Notes: generated by a model not told the origin, from the letters alone. Positions 32,453 through 44,323 are shown, numbered from the stretch's first letter. The stretch: DNA of 64,000 nucleotides from Rhynchospora pubera (GCA_028095005.1 CM051461.1:39505685-39569684); one strand, 5' to 3'. Program-made: numbers and translations.

Positions 32453-33323
32453 ATTTCTTTTCCATGCATTTAATTTGAGTCTTTGATCTGGAGACTAGGT
32501 CGTTAATTTTAGTTTGTTTGATTTGAAGATTAGTATTAGTGTATGTTTGATTGCTGGATTTAAAATGACTGTCATTTAAACTCTGTCAGTGTATTAATAT
32601 ATATTAGTGGATTGAAGATTAGTATTAATTTACTAGAATATTAATGTATGTTTGATTTTTTTTTAATTTGCTTTGATCTTTAATTAGTCCCTTTAACCGC
32701 CAGTGTGTTCAGTCTGTTATTGCACATTACTGTCACTTTTTGTGATCTGTTACAGCTGTAGGGAATCTTTGGTTCTATGGTGTACGCAATGAGTGTAATG
32801 GCATATTTAGGAATTTAAAATGATGATGCATATATGGGGAAAATTCTAAAATTGAGTAGCAAAAAAGAACAGAAATCGATCAGAAGATGAACTACCGAAA
32901 AAACATGGGCGACATCTAAGCGTCGGTCCTATTGGAAAATTTTAAAAGTTCATAGCCCTTTGAAGAGGTTGAACCTTCACTGCATTTTGTCGATGACGCA
33001 ATAAGACGCATCCAAAATGATTGAGGAATCAATGCTCATCTTTTTTTTCTTTTTTTTTTGCCCTTTAATTTTAAAGAGCATTGGCATCTATTGGTCCGTT
33101 GTCTCCTTTGACATTTTCGTTGTAAATTCCGTTTAATATTTTTGTGTACAGTCTAGTCAACAAAATCAACATATTGAGAAGAAAAATGAACCTTCACTGC
33201 ATTTTGTCGATGACGCATCCAAATGATGGAGGAACAGAAAATTAAGTAGATAAACAGAAGCAATATATACATATACATATATAACAAAGGCTGTAGAAGA
33301 CCACCATGCCGAATCGCAATTAA

Positions 33324-33542
33324 ATGATGATGAGAAACTTCAAAGCAAATAATGTCGTCTCTATGATCGTGGTGTTGCTTCGCTTTCTTCTTCTCTTAGG
33401 CTGCCAATCAACCGCCTTTGCGCGTCCCTTGAAGCCGCGTAATTATACGCCGGATGCATCGTGGCTACAGATGCTACCACATGGAGGGGGATCAATATCC
33501 GGGCCATCCCGTTGCACTCGGTATAGTTGCCCAATGCCATGA
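33324..33542 (+). CDS. Small secreted two-cysteine peptide precursor, diverged copy 3
   Basis: 72 residues. The signal peptide and the RPLKPRNYTPDASWLQML segment are nearly identical to the other copies. The C-terminal tail differs: WRGGGSISRPSG is replaced by PHGGGSISGPSR, the Cys spacing shrinks from C-x6-C to C-x4-C, and the last six residues are lost. The frame is open. The upstream TATATAT element of copies 1 and 2 is not preserved in place, so expression may differ or be lost. Either a subfunctionalised peptide or an early pseudogene. Confidence 0.65.
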   Translation: MMMRNFKANNVVSMIVVLLRFLLLLGCQSTAFARPLKPRNYTPDASWLQMLPHGGGSISGPSRCTRYSCPMP

Positions 33543-34413
33543 ATTTGTCATCTTATAAGTGTTCACTGTATTTTGTTACATCAGTTTATGATATTATATA
33601 TATGTTGACTTTGTTTATTTTATATATTCAATTTTGTTATTATAAGTGTTTATTTTATTTTATTTATGTATTTATATGATTATAGACGTTCGCTTTGTTT
33701 ATCATGTTAGTTCACTCTGTTGTTATAAGTGTTCACTTTAATTTTTTTTCAATCTATTCATTTTATGTGTGTTCTACTTTGTTGTTGTTCATGTTCACTT
33801 TGTTTGTTCTTTGTGTTCATTTTATTGTTATATATGTTCATCCTGATAACGCGTCAGAGTTCATATGGTTAAAATCATGTGTCAGAGTTCACATAGAGAC
33901 AGATGGAATAATATGGAGGGAGAGAAGGGAAGGAGAGGGAAGGAGACATAGGGAAGGAGAGAGAAGATTGAAGGAGAGAGGCAAAATAAAGAATGGAAAA
34001 CGAAGGGAAGGAGATTGGAAGAGAGGCGAGGGAGAGACGCGTAATTTTTTTTTTACATAAGCGATGGCACGAGATGCGATAGTAATTATTATTTTTTATT
34101 AATTTTTGGTGAAGCCAGTATTTTACTATGTAGTCGGGTGTCGTATTTTACTGTGATATGACGTGTAATGAGTGGTTTGGAAAATATGAGTTTAATCTAA
34201 GTATAGTTTTTTTTTGTATTTTTTCACGCCATGGAAAATGGGGTTTTATTTGAATGATATAATAAAAAAAAATTTAGTATGTAGTTTGGGCAAATTTTCT
34301 ATTACATGTTGCTAGTAACCTAAAATTATGCTGCAGATTGTGGTTTTTTCTTCTTCTACAGACAAGCGAGTAAGCACTGTCATGCTTCTTTGGCCCAAAG
34401 GGTAGGTCTTCAT

Positions 34414-34545
34414 GCCGAAGCTGTTGTAGTGCAGCTGGTATGGCACCAGATCTCCCACGGGAGAGACCACAGTTCGATCTCCACTGATGAGTGGAGGAAT
34501 AGGGTGGGTGTGTGGGCCTACAGGCATATGTCAAAAAAAAAAAAA
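34414..34545 (+). mobile_element. tRNA-derived SINE with 17-bp TSD
   Basis: Begins GCCGAAGCTGTTGTAGTGCA with an A-box-like TAGTGCAGCTGGT and a B box GTTCGATCTCC about 30 bases later, and ends in a poly-A run. A perfect 17-bp direct repeat (AAAGGGTAGGTCTTCAT) flanks it at 34397-34413 and 34546-34562. Full-length, about 130 bp. Confidence 0.93.
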
Positions 34546-35003
34546 AAAGGGTAGGTCTTCATTTAAGCAACTAAGCAAGCATGTGGGGTTTGTTTAAGAA
34601 TTCTGGACTCGGTCTATCAATTAAGGCTAGGTAGCGAGAGAATTCTGGACTCAGTCAGAGGAAAAGAGAAAAGTCAATAAAGAACCTATTATTTTAGTTA
34701 TTATGTATATGGTTTTGATTTTTGAACGGCATTGCATTTTGCAATTTTTTGCTTCTCTGTCCATGTGGCCCAGTGCAGCAGGAATCTTAATCTGCTGTCG
34801 TGCGGCAACCGTGGTGTAACGCAGCAAATTTCAATCATCCATGCTATCCAACGGTGCTTGTCGAGTGTAAATTGACCAAGGTTAAAAAGTCAAAAAAGCT
34901 GCGTACTGTTACTGTGTGGAATCCATGTAAAATATGATATTTTTAAGTTAAAAAATCCAACGGCTCTCGTATCAGGTCAACCCATTCTTCTAATTATTCC
35001 ATA

Positions 35004-35160
35004 GGGGCGTTTGGATTGCTTAGAAATAAGAATAAAAGTCTATTTTTAGACGAAAAATATTGAAAAGTGTGTAATTTTGTGAAGAGTTTGAATGGTTAGG
35101 AATAAATTTCCGTCCGGAATAAGCTATTCTTCCTTATTCCTTACCCATCCAAACGGCCCC
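35004..35160. mobile_element. Tourist-like MITE, TSD ATA
   Basis: 157 bp, ends GGGGCGTTTGGATTG / CATCCAAACGGCCCC, ATA at 35001-35003 and 35161-35163. The right arm of the surrounding fold-back lacks it. Shares the GTGTAATTTTGTGAAGAG core with the elements at 17063 and 45472. Confidence 0.9.
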
Positions 35161-35237
35161 ATAAATTCAAGATTTTGTTACCTTTGTATAATATTCTTCG
35201 CCAAAAAAAAAAGAAAAAACGACAACTATATGATTAT

Positions 35238-35618
35238 TTCTCCGTTTGGATTATGTAAGAATAAAATTAGGATTAGTTATTCGGACTAAAAAATACTATT
35301 CCTAAACGATTAAGAATAATTTTTTTGAGATCTAGAGTGTTATTTTTAAATGATTGAACGTCTAGATTAAATTTTTATTCCTAGGGTGTTTGGATCATCT
35401 TCTTAATGTGCATTTAAGAAATATAGTTATGACCACTTTTTAATCCGGATTAAAAAAATGATCCAAGCACCCTAGGAATAAAAATTTAATCCTGATGTTG
35501 GACCACTTAAAAATAACACTCTATATCACTAAAAACTTATTCTTGATTGTTTAGGATTAGACATTTTAATCCCGAATAACTAATCCTACCCTTAATCTAA
35601 TATAATCCAAACAGAGCC
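35238..35618. mobile_element. Palindromic MITE, about 380 bp
   Basis: CCGTTTGGATTATGTAAG at the left pairs with the region ending ATATAATCCAAACAGAGCC, and GATTAGTTATTCGG pairs with CCGAATAACTAATC. The centre (about 35381-35478) is itself flanked by CCTAGGGTGTTTGGATC / GATCCAAGCACCCTAGG and may be a third nested element. Absent from the matching place in the right fold-back arm. Confidence 0.78.
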
Positions 35619-37445
35619 AAAATTTACTAATGTATCATATGTCTAAGTCATGTCATTTTGGTTTTTTTTTTTTGGTTAAATAATAATTAAAATTATTGTC
35701 ACCAGCTAAAACAATTAGTTTGTCGATTTTGAGAATATATATACGATCATAAAAAAAATCCCAATGAAGGCACAACGCGAAAAAAAAAAAACAACACGAC
35801 ACGACTTAGAGTCTTAGACATATGATACATTAATAATTTTTTCTGTAAATAATCGTACTGCTGTCGTTTTCTTTTTCTTTTTTTTTGGCGAAGAAAATTA
35901 TGCAAGGGTATCAAAATCTTGAACTTAGTGGAATAATTAGAAGAACGATTTGGCCTGGTACGAGAACCGTTGGATTTTTTAAAAAACATTATATTTTATG
36001 TGGGTCCCACATAGCTACAGCAACTGCGTACAGCTTTTTAGGACTTTTTAACCTGGGTTAAGTTATTACTCGCCAAGCACCGTTGGATAGCGTGGATGAT
36101 TGAGATTTACTGCGCTATACGTTTGCCGCGCGACAGTAGATTTGAATTCGTGCAGCAGTGTTCCCAGCTCGCAGTCAACCCCTGGCATCTATATGGAAAA
36201 CTCTCTAGCTTAATTTAGAAGAGGTTGCTTACTTTGCTCTGTTTCTGCTAATTAATTAGTTAATAAACCCAATGCATTTTATTAGAAAGTTAAAAAAGAG
36301 TCCAATTCAGGTCATTTCTTGAAAATAATAGAAAGTTAAAAAGTTAAGGTTAACAAAAACTATGAATTTTAGAAGACAGTGACTAGGGTTATTTTTTTGC
36401 ATAAAATAGGAAAATACACACAAGACTTAGTTCAATTATTATTATTAGTCCATTATAACTGTCCACGGAAAAAATGTGGGATAATGGATGAAAGAACAAT
36501 ATGATACACAAAATTTTATAATTTTAGAGTTTATTTGATACTTGATGGAGAGTTGAAAAATGAAACGAATATAATTAATGCTGATAGATTAATTATAATA
36601 TATTTATTTTCGACTTTTAAATCAAGTATAAACGATTTTTGAAGTATCAAATAAACTAAAAAAATATAAAATTTTACGAAGACACGTTCAAATCTGATAT
36701 CAAATTTTTTTATTAAAAAAAATAACAATAAAAGATATGGCATTTGTGGGCCTGTGGCACATTTACCGGAACCCTTTCATATTCTTTTACAACAAAATTC
36801 TTTCAGAATGAGATGTATTATGTATATATTGACAGGCGATAAAATAGTTACCTACAAATATAACAATAAATGTTAAAATTCGTCAGAAATGAAAATTAAT
36901 TTTTGATATAGTCGGTGAAGGGCTGGTTGCCCACTACTATATTCTCTGAATTGAGACAAAATCTGATTGAGAGTTTTATAGATAATATTTACACACTTAA
37001 AATATTTTATAAGAAAATGTCACTTTTTAAGAAGAGCTAAATTAAACTTTACATTAACTTTTGTATGAGAGCCTAGGGCCTTGAGGTATCAAAAAAGAAA
37101 AAAAAAATCTTTTGTATGAATTAAAAGCTGATTACATCAACATTAAATGATTTCTAAATTTTATAATTTACTTTTATACACTTTTAAATGGTATTGATTA
37201 CGCCCTTTCGAAAAAGGCCCCTAGAAATAAGTGCATATTCATTCTCGAGATATAAAAAAAAGTTCATTTATTCAAATATAAATTTCCGATTTTATTCTTG
37301 CTCACATAAAAAAATACTCATGTTACATTTAATTAGATAAATAAATTATTTTAAATATAATATTGCTAACATCAGCGTTAAATTATCCGAAAAAAAAATG
37401 TGTTAAATTTGATTTGATGATGCTTAACCGTCAATACCTTTTAAA

Positions 37446-37962
37446 TAGTGGGCACTCCCGTGTTGTGGGCTCTATTTTTTTTATTTATAATGCAGTAATA
37501 GTTTCATGTGCGTTAAATATTTTTTTGGTATGGAGAAAGAATTCAAAATTAGATTAGGATGGTTTGTTTGAATAATTTAGTTTTATAGGGTAACGGTACT
37601 GTCAATTGTCATTAGCTGAGGAGGAAAGGAGTCCGATGTAAAAGGAATATTGAGTATACGGTGTTGTTTATTGTTGACATGAGTTGGGGTTATGTTGTTG
37701 TTGTTAATTTTTATCAGAAGAAAAAAGGTTCTGTATTTTGTTTTTATTTGTTAGAATAGGTGTTTTTTTTTATGAAATAATAGGTGTTGTTTAGATGAGA
37801 AAGAGGTTGTTCATTCATCTATTAATAATTTTTTTTTTTAGGGCTCGTTATTTGTCGTGGTGTGCTGAGTGAGTCTTCTTTAGTTTATTCTGTTTTTTCT
37901 TTTGGTTGCTATCCTGTGGTCAGAAGGGGATGTTATTTGTACGATAGTTAGCTATGGCGAGT
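37446..37962. other. Spacer without a visible gene
   Basis: T-rich sequence with no coding signal. A GTTGTTGTTGTT run near 37690 is too degenerate to call a SINE. Confidence 0.4.
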
Positions 37963-38143
37963 GAAATGAAATCCCGTCCCGCGCGGAACTGTCGAGCGCA
38001 GTGCTGTGAGCCGTGTAATTTAATCTCAATGGCAAAGGGAACTCCGTGCATGTAACCTGATTGGTAGGCCCGAACCGTCCAGATCAGATCGGACGGTTCG
38101 TAGGCTGCGCTGGACGGTCCCGCGCGGGAGGAGATAAGGATTC
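37963..38143. mobile_element. Mutator-type MITE, perfect 9-bp TSD
   Basis: 181 bp between perfect ATGGCGAGT repeats (37954-37962 and 38144-38152). Both ends carry CCCGCGCGG near the terminus in inverted orientation. The middle has a perfect hairpin built on AACCGTCC / GGACGGTT. Locally GC-rich compared with its surroundings. Confidence 0.88.
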
Positions 38144-38364
38144 ATGGCGAGTAGTCTGAGACGTTTTGAATGCATAGGTGGTTCTGGGATTTTTTATAAC
38201 CAGCAAATATATGGTGGATTATTGAAGTGGCAGTCAGTTTTTTTTTGTGTGCGCGGAAAGTGATTCAGCTGCAAACAGTGTGGGCATAATTACAGAAAAT
38301 TATAGATGTGCACTGTATTGTGAAGATGGCAAAGTACATTTAGGAATAACAGGAATAAATATAT

Positions 38365-41300
38365 CACTATCAAAAAACGAGACTTTTGCAACAGAGATTT
38401 AGTCACGGTTTTTATAAATAACAGTTTGAAACCATATAATAGGAGAGAGAAAAAATTTGAGCGAAAAATAGCAATGGGTTTTACATTAAAACCGTGGCCC
38501 ATTTCTCGGACCCCAAAAATAAAGAACTGTTTATATCAAATAATGATGGATTTTTTCAAGAACCGTTGCTATTTTTTTCAATTTCAAACAGTTGTTTGAT
38601 AAAACCGTCTTTATTTAAATAACAACGCCTATTACCTAAAATCCGTCGTTAGTTTAATTTTTTTTATAGCACGAAGCCCTCCTCCCATTTTCTGCTAAGT
38701 ACGAATCCCCTCTCAAACCCTCCTTCTCCCATTCTCTGAAACCCTCCTCTCAATCCCCTCCCACTCCCTCCTCTGGACAGCGCCGCTCTAGACTCTCTCA
38801 AACTCTCCTCTCCTCTCGAAGCACTTCGACTCAAGCCCTCGCCTCCTCTCAATCTCATCTGATAGCCACTCGCTCCGCCCTCGAGCTCTCTGCCGTTTCG
38901 ACAGCCGCCACTTGCTCTCCGCCTCTTCTCGACTCCCTCACTCCCTCTCTTCTCGACTCACTCTCTTCTTGATCCGACAGCAGCTCTCTCGATTTGGCTT
39001 TGGTGGTGATCCTTCCAGAAGCGACGTACTTTGCCGCCAGAACGATGGCAGGAGCAGTTGATCTGTCCTTCTGCTCTTCAGTGAATCTCGAGATATTCAA
39101 GCTGGAATGATAGCAACTGACATGCCTCTTGCAACTTCAGACAATGTAAACACTACTGCTTGACCACAAATAATTATTTTATTGCTTGTTTGGTCTTTAA
39201 TTGTAGTCAAAGAGAACTAGTGCTTATTTAGGTGTGTTAGAAGCCTAATTGCACAACTAACAGAAATGCATATTGCCATAAGGCATTTCAGTTTTATTGG
39301 CAATATTGATGTAGTCTTCCTTGATCTGTGGTGTTACTGATAAGGTAAACTGTTTTGGTAGAACATTGAAATCTATTATCTTCTAATAAGTGAAAACCAA
39401 GCCAAAATGTGGAAAACGTGATGTTTTAAAAGCTTATTTAGTTACTACCTCTGAGTTTCCACCATGATTTAGACAACATTATGTGGTAATAAATCATGCA
39501 TTAGCATTCTTTTGTGTTATTTTAGATATTGTGAATGGACAATAACTTTAGCATTTTATTTTATTTTTGTAGTAACTCAACGCATTCATCAGGGACAACT
39601 GTAACAATGGTGATAATAGATGGATGGGTTGTTACCGTAGCATCTGTAGGTGATTCACGGTGCATTCTTGAGTCAGGCGAAGGTTCCATATGCCATCTAT
39701 CAGTTGATCATCGACCGGAAGCTGATGAGAAGGAGTAAGCTCTCTCTCTGTGTACTGGTTCCCTTGGAGGTCACTCTTATCAGTTGCTCGACATGTCGTG
39801 CAAATTTGTAGACAAGTTCTAGGACACCAAACAGGAAATGTCCCAGATGCCATGTAAAAATTCTGATAATAAGACCTGAAAAATGTGAAAACTTCTTCTT
39901 TACTCGAAGACATGATAGCTAGTATTACTTTTTTTCATGCCTTGAGAGGATGAATTGATCTATGGAACATTAACACTTAAACAGGTGCTGACATGATATG
40001 TGGTACATATACAGTGATAAGGAACTCTTTTAGGTGCAATGTGATCTGACCTGAGTTGGAAAAATTACTTTTCTACTAATAAGAAGGAAGCTGGAAACTT
40101 TTCTATTGATAGACCATGTTAGGTCGCTTGTTTATATTAGTTTTGGCTGAGTTTATAAACCATGCTTGCAATGTCAGTTCCAACTCCAAATCAGTTTGAT
40201 GTCTCTCCTGGTCTAAACAAGCTTCATCTTAAGAGTTTTCGCTTGGAATGATAGCAGGTGGGCTTAGCGGCGGATCCAATGGTGTGTTGAATCCTTCAAC
40301 TTTGATCAGGTATGTGTAATTTAGCAGATCTTGTGTGTTGTTTGATTTACTGTGTTGTAAGATCTGAATTGTTTTGGTCTTACAAAGAGATTGCATTTGA
40401 GGTGCGGCCATGATATTTTTTATGATAATATGATTTTGATTACCCCAGAAATGACGAGGGGTGTTGAACTTATCAACGTGCTTAATTTCAATTGCCTTAC
40501 AATTAATAGTTCTATAAAATTCATACTAAAATTATGAACTAACGTATGTCTTAATAGTTTCATACAATGAATAGAGAACGAATGGAATTGAATTTGGGAA
40601 ACAGAATGCTGGTCGTTTGGGACAGAGAAGTTTAGACTGGAAATTTAAAAAGATCATATGAAATAGAATGCTGTTTTTTTCTTAATGTCTCCAGTTTCTA
40701 ATTTGACTTATTCTCTCACTTTAAGTTATTGATATGTATTGGATGTTTCGGGAATAAAGCCTAAAAGGTAGCTCGCTTTATGTCTCTAATTGAATTACAT
40801 GCACAGCTTAAGTGTTACTGGAATTAGTCTTGGTTTTGGAACAACTTTAATGTTTTCCAAATATTCTTTCAGATATAATTGGAAGGATCACATGTTTCAG
40901 CCCGATCAAGAATATTGGCCAACCAGACAACCTGAAGAACATACGGTGCATGTATTTGGCAAAAAAGGTGCCCTATCTATCTGCAAAATTTCTCCTTTTT
41001 TTTGTACTTATTCTTTTTTTTTGTTTTTTACCTATAAACCAGCCAAACAAAGAAAAAGATTCTAATATCCTACTATCTTCTTTTATTTAGAGGGTGCATG
41101 GTTCATGTTACACTGTGGAGCCAGATCCTCGGCATATTTGGCGGTGCAACGTTGCAAGAAGAATCAAAGAAAAGGCTGATTTTTGGAACATTTACTAATT
41201 TTTGTACTTTTGGTACAAGTACTAATTTTGGTAAATATTTGATACTCTTCAACTTTAATTTGCTATCTTTATGTGTGATTTTGGATAACTTATGTATGTG

Positions 41301-41721
41301 ATGTTGATATATATGTCAATATGTGTGATTGCCATTAATATGTTGATATATGGTACATTGCTACCATATGGTATGGCTAGCAATATGGGCTAGCCGCAGA
41401 AAATATGCAAAAATAAAAAGAATAGCAACGGTTTTTATGTTGATAACCGTAACAATTTTGAATGTACATTTTAATGCACATTTGCTGTATCAAAATAGAG
41501 ACGGTTTTTTACCCTAAAACCGTCTTTATCTGTTGGGCTTTAGACGGGCTTTTGTTTAAAACCGTCCCTATTTGGAGCGTTTAAAGACGAATTTTATTTA
41601 AAAACCGTCTCTATTTTAAAGACGGTTTTTATACAATTTGCTACAGGGGCTTCTGCAACGGACGAGAACTGTGGTTATTTTACTTTATTAACCGTTGCAC
41701 AATCCAAAAAATGGAGCAGTG
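38365..41721. mobile_element. Non-autonomous CACTA element with captured gene pieces
   Basis: Left end CACTATCAAAAAACGAGAC, right end (reverse complement) CACTGCTCCATTTTTTGG, with the 3-bp TSD TAT at 38362-38364 and 41722-41724. Both subterminal zones (about 38380-38650 and 41420-41715) are packed with AAAACCGTCTTTA / TAAAGACGGTTTT words in both orientations, the usual CACTA arrangement. No TNP2/TNPA transposase is recognisable. The interior has a C/T-rich leader-like block (38670-39110), a PP2C exon (39573-39734) and exon-like islands near 40257-40312, 40872-40970 and 41091-41180 of unknown origin. Confidence 0.85.
39573..39734 (+). pseudogene. Captured PP2C protein phosphatase exon
   Basis: One exon between TTTTTGTAG and GTAAGC. 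Its frame reads SSGTTVTMVIIDGWVVTVAS, then VGDSRCI and VDHRPEADEKE, matching the SGTTA...VANVGDSRAV...DHK core of plant PP2C Ser/Thr phosphatases. The metal-binding RYDGHGG part and the downstream GGxV...SRSIGD part are not found nearby, so it is a single captured exon, not a working enzyme. Recognition of the GDSRC and DH motifs is direct; the exact PP2C clade is not resolved. Confidence 0.82.
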
Positions 41722-41724
41722 TAT

Positions 41725-42681
41725 GCGGGGATAGGTATATATGCATCGGGTGCTGTTTGAGTATTGTGATTGAGGATTAATTTTACATGTTTCAATGAGA
41801 GGGAAGCGAAGTTAAAATAAGCTGTATTAGTGTATTTAATGGTGGTTTTATTTTAGAGAGGAATCGTTACTACCTTTATTAGTGTTGTATCTAACAGTAT
41901 AGTAACGGTGGTATTTCACAGAGGAACTATGATTGGGTTAATGTTAAATAGTCAAAATGTTTTTTTTTTTGGAGAAAAAAAGGTATTAGATATGGCTGGA
42001 TTCAACACGCATTGACGCCACAATAATACTGTTTAGTCTGTTTTGGTGAAAATAGTGTCGATTTTCGAATATTATAAGGGCTGCCAGAGGTGCCGTATTG
42101 TATTGTCCAGTCATCGGCGTTTCTTTTGATGTTTTGGAATCCCTGAATCGTAGCAGTGTGTTTTTGGCTTTTAACTGGTAGGTCAAAGGAAGTTCCTATT
42201 AGGAAATCCTGAATCCTATATGTGGCACAGGGACCGCCGGACTGGGGAGGGTAGGGTAGGGTATCTATTCCTGAACAAAGGTTAGTAGGTTACTGGGCCT
42301 GCTGGCGCGAATATTAGGAAATATAGACCAACACCATGAAATGCCATCCCAGAATCAACCTCAGCCAATTCGCTGGCCTACAAAACCTAGCGCAGGAAAA
42401 AAAATGTCAGACATATACCCTGCGCCAGAACCACGAAACACAACAGTAGTAAGAAGAAGAGAAAGAGAAGACAACGCACAGACCACGACCACCATCCCTG
42501 CAGCAATCGTACGAAGTTGACAGGCGGAGTGCCATCTGCCCGGTCCGTCGAGAGTACCTAGAGAAAAGAGAGAGAGAGAGAGAGTTAATGGATGCAATCA
42601 TGCAACAAATCGAGGCAGGAAAGGTCTATACAGTGAGACCCACAACGGAACGCCTATTAATGTAGGATACACATCCTGTAA
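41725..42681. other. Spacer between the CACTA element and Harbinger copy B
   Basis: No gene is supported. It contains a short (GA)n tract near 42565-42582 and a GTAGGGTAGGGTAGG-like run near 42249. The ORFs here look accidental. Confidence 0.4.
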
Positions 42682-42964
42682 ATTGGTCTCACTCTCAACT
42701 GTACCCTTGTCAAAACCTAAAACCCTTCCGAGAAACAGAGCGATCGGAGCGGAGAAGGAGAAGACTTGTGAGGAATTAGGCTTGATTGTGTGACTACTTA
42801 CAGGAAGTATACTCGAAAAAGGTAAAATTAGGTCTTTTTGGTACTTATTTTAACATGTGTTTTTGGGTACATCTGGATGAAATTTTGAAAATTGAAAATA
42901 TTGTGGAGGTTCTAGGTTCATCTTTAAGTGATTTTTTGGTGAATGTACGGGCTCGTTTTAAAAC

Positions 42965-44323
42965 GGAAAATTTTTATAAAAGATAAAAATGCCCCTAACA
43001 ATTTAAAAAAAAACAAAACAACCTCTTAAATTTTAAAAAGAGCACAGCTATAGCGGTAATAGCAGTACCGTTATAATTCAGTCCTATAGCGGCAATAGCA
43101 TTACCGCTATAGGGGCTATAGCGGTATTACTATCACCGCTATAGGTTTTTTTCCCTCGGTCTGACACATTTCTTTTCTCCTTTTTTGGTCTGACACATTT
43201 TTTTTTGTTTTTGGCTGACACCTTTTGAGGTTCCGTGTATACATAATTTATTCATCAAATTTTATACATAATTTATTCATCAAATTTTATACATAATTTA
43301 TTCATAATAGTGAACATCTCTATTGTTAAAATTTGATTTTTAATAAATGTAAAATGTTGGTCTTCGTTATTGCATAAATTGATTGAAGGTATATTTTACG
43401 GACAAAAGACAAAAAAAATATAAATATGCAACTTTTCTATTTACAATCATTAACTCTTCTTTTGTCATTTTTATATGCATTAATCTAATATTTTTTAGGA
43501 AAATTTTTTTATTATTTTTTAAAATTGGTGGAGCTTTCCACTTTTCAATATATTATATATTTTTTCTTGGGCTGCATTTTCGTTGTGTGTTCAACTGTTC
43601 ATTTTGGATCATGTTGGTGTGGAAATTAACCCAGTTCCGCACGTTTTACTCCTCATGGGATTTTTATTTTGTCGATCCATACTTTCATACTCCATAGTTT
43701 TAATCGGTTGCCGAAGTCAAAAAATTGTTCAAGTATGGCAAATTTACATCAGTGCATGCGCATCTGCTTGCCTTTTATTTAATTATACACGTCACTATCC
43801 CGTCAGGAAGATGTGTAATTGCTTTTCAATTTGAATTAAACTTAGAAAGTGCTGTCCTTCAATTCTCCAACATAAAGCAAATATATCAAGTTATCAAATT
43901 GAGTTTACAACTTTACATGAACATTTCTAACAATTTATTAATAGTTCTTACTTCTATGCAAATAGACCCATGAGGCCATGAATTAATTTTGGAATGTACT
44001 ATTTAGGTAGTTTATAATGATTGCTGGTTTGAATTGTTTGTTCAAAGTATACACGGAACCTCAAAATGTGTCAGCCAAAAACAAAAAAAATGTGTGAGAC
44101 CAAAAAAGCAGAAAAGAAATGTGTCAGACCAAGGGAAAAAAACCTATAGCGGTGATAGTAATACCGCTATAGCCCCTATAGCGGTAATGCTATTGCCGCT
44201 ATAGGACTAAATTATAATGGTACTGCTATTACCGCTATAGCTGTGCTCTTTTTAAAATTTAAGAGGCTATTTTGTCTTTTTTAAAATTATTAGGGGTATT
44301 TTTGTCTTTTATAAAAATTTTCT
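42965..44323. mobile_element. Long-TIR Mutator-like element (copy B), 9-bp TSD
   Basis: 1359 bp between perfect TTTTAAAAC repeats (42956-42964 and 44324-44332). TIRs of about 270 bp start GGAAAATTTTTATAAAAG and contain several TATAGCGG...CCGCTATA hairpins. Harbinger copy A has the empty site at about 29852-29860. The outer arms match the 24905-27205 element. The core differs: three direct ATACATAATTTATTCATC-type repeats (43236-43306), then about 700 bases of AT-rich DNA with no recognisable gene. Confidence 0.92.

Larger units (their letters stand above)
34771..36161. mobile_element. 1.4-kb fold-back element with nested MITEs
   Basis: The arms are long inverted repeats: left about 34771-35003, continued at 35161-35237 and 35619-35665; right about 35806-36161. 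Shared blocks include CTATCCAACGGTGCTTG and TTCTTCGCCAAAAAAAA. The ends start CAGTGCAGCAGG / CACTGCTGCACG. Two MITEs interrupt only the left arm, so the right arm shows both empty sites. No clear TSD of the outer element and no ORF. Confidence 0.8.
32846..37445 (+). repeat. Segmental duplication, copy 3
   Basis: Collinear with copies 1 and 2 from about GAGTAGCAAAAAAGAACAG to CGTCAATACCTTTT, but carrying a private insertion block at about 34040-36300 (SINE, fold-back and nested MITEs). It lacks the two large insertions of copy 2, so it supplies their empty sites. Its 5' part is shorter: the TATA-bearing stretch before the peptide gene is rearranged. Confidence 0.9.

Noticed and set aside
34274..34534. 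Two minus-strand ORFs
   Set aside because: They lie over the SINE and its flank; coding is accidental.
34414..34545. tRNA gene
   Set aside because: Box A and B are present, but no cloverleaf fits, and a poly-A tail and TSD show a SINE. No true tRNA or rRNA gene was found in the window.
39632..39913. Cys-rich minus ORF overlapping the PP2C exon (CPRTCLQICTTC)
   Set aside because: It resembles a zinc finger by chance but is antisense to a recognisable PP2C exon and its intron.
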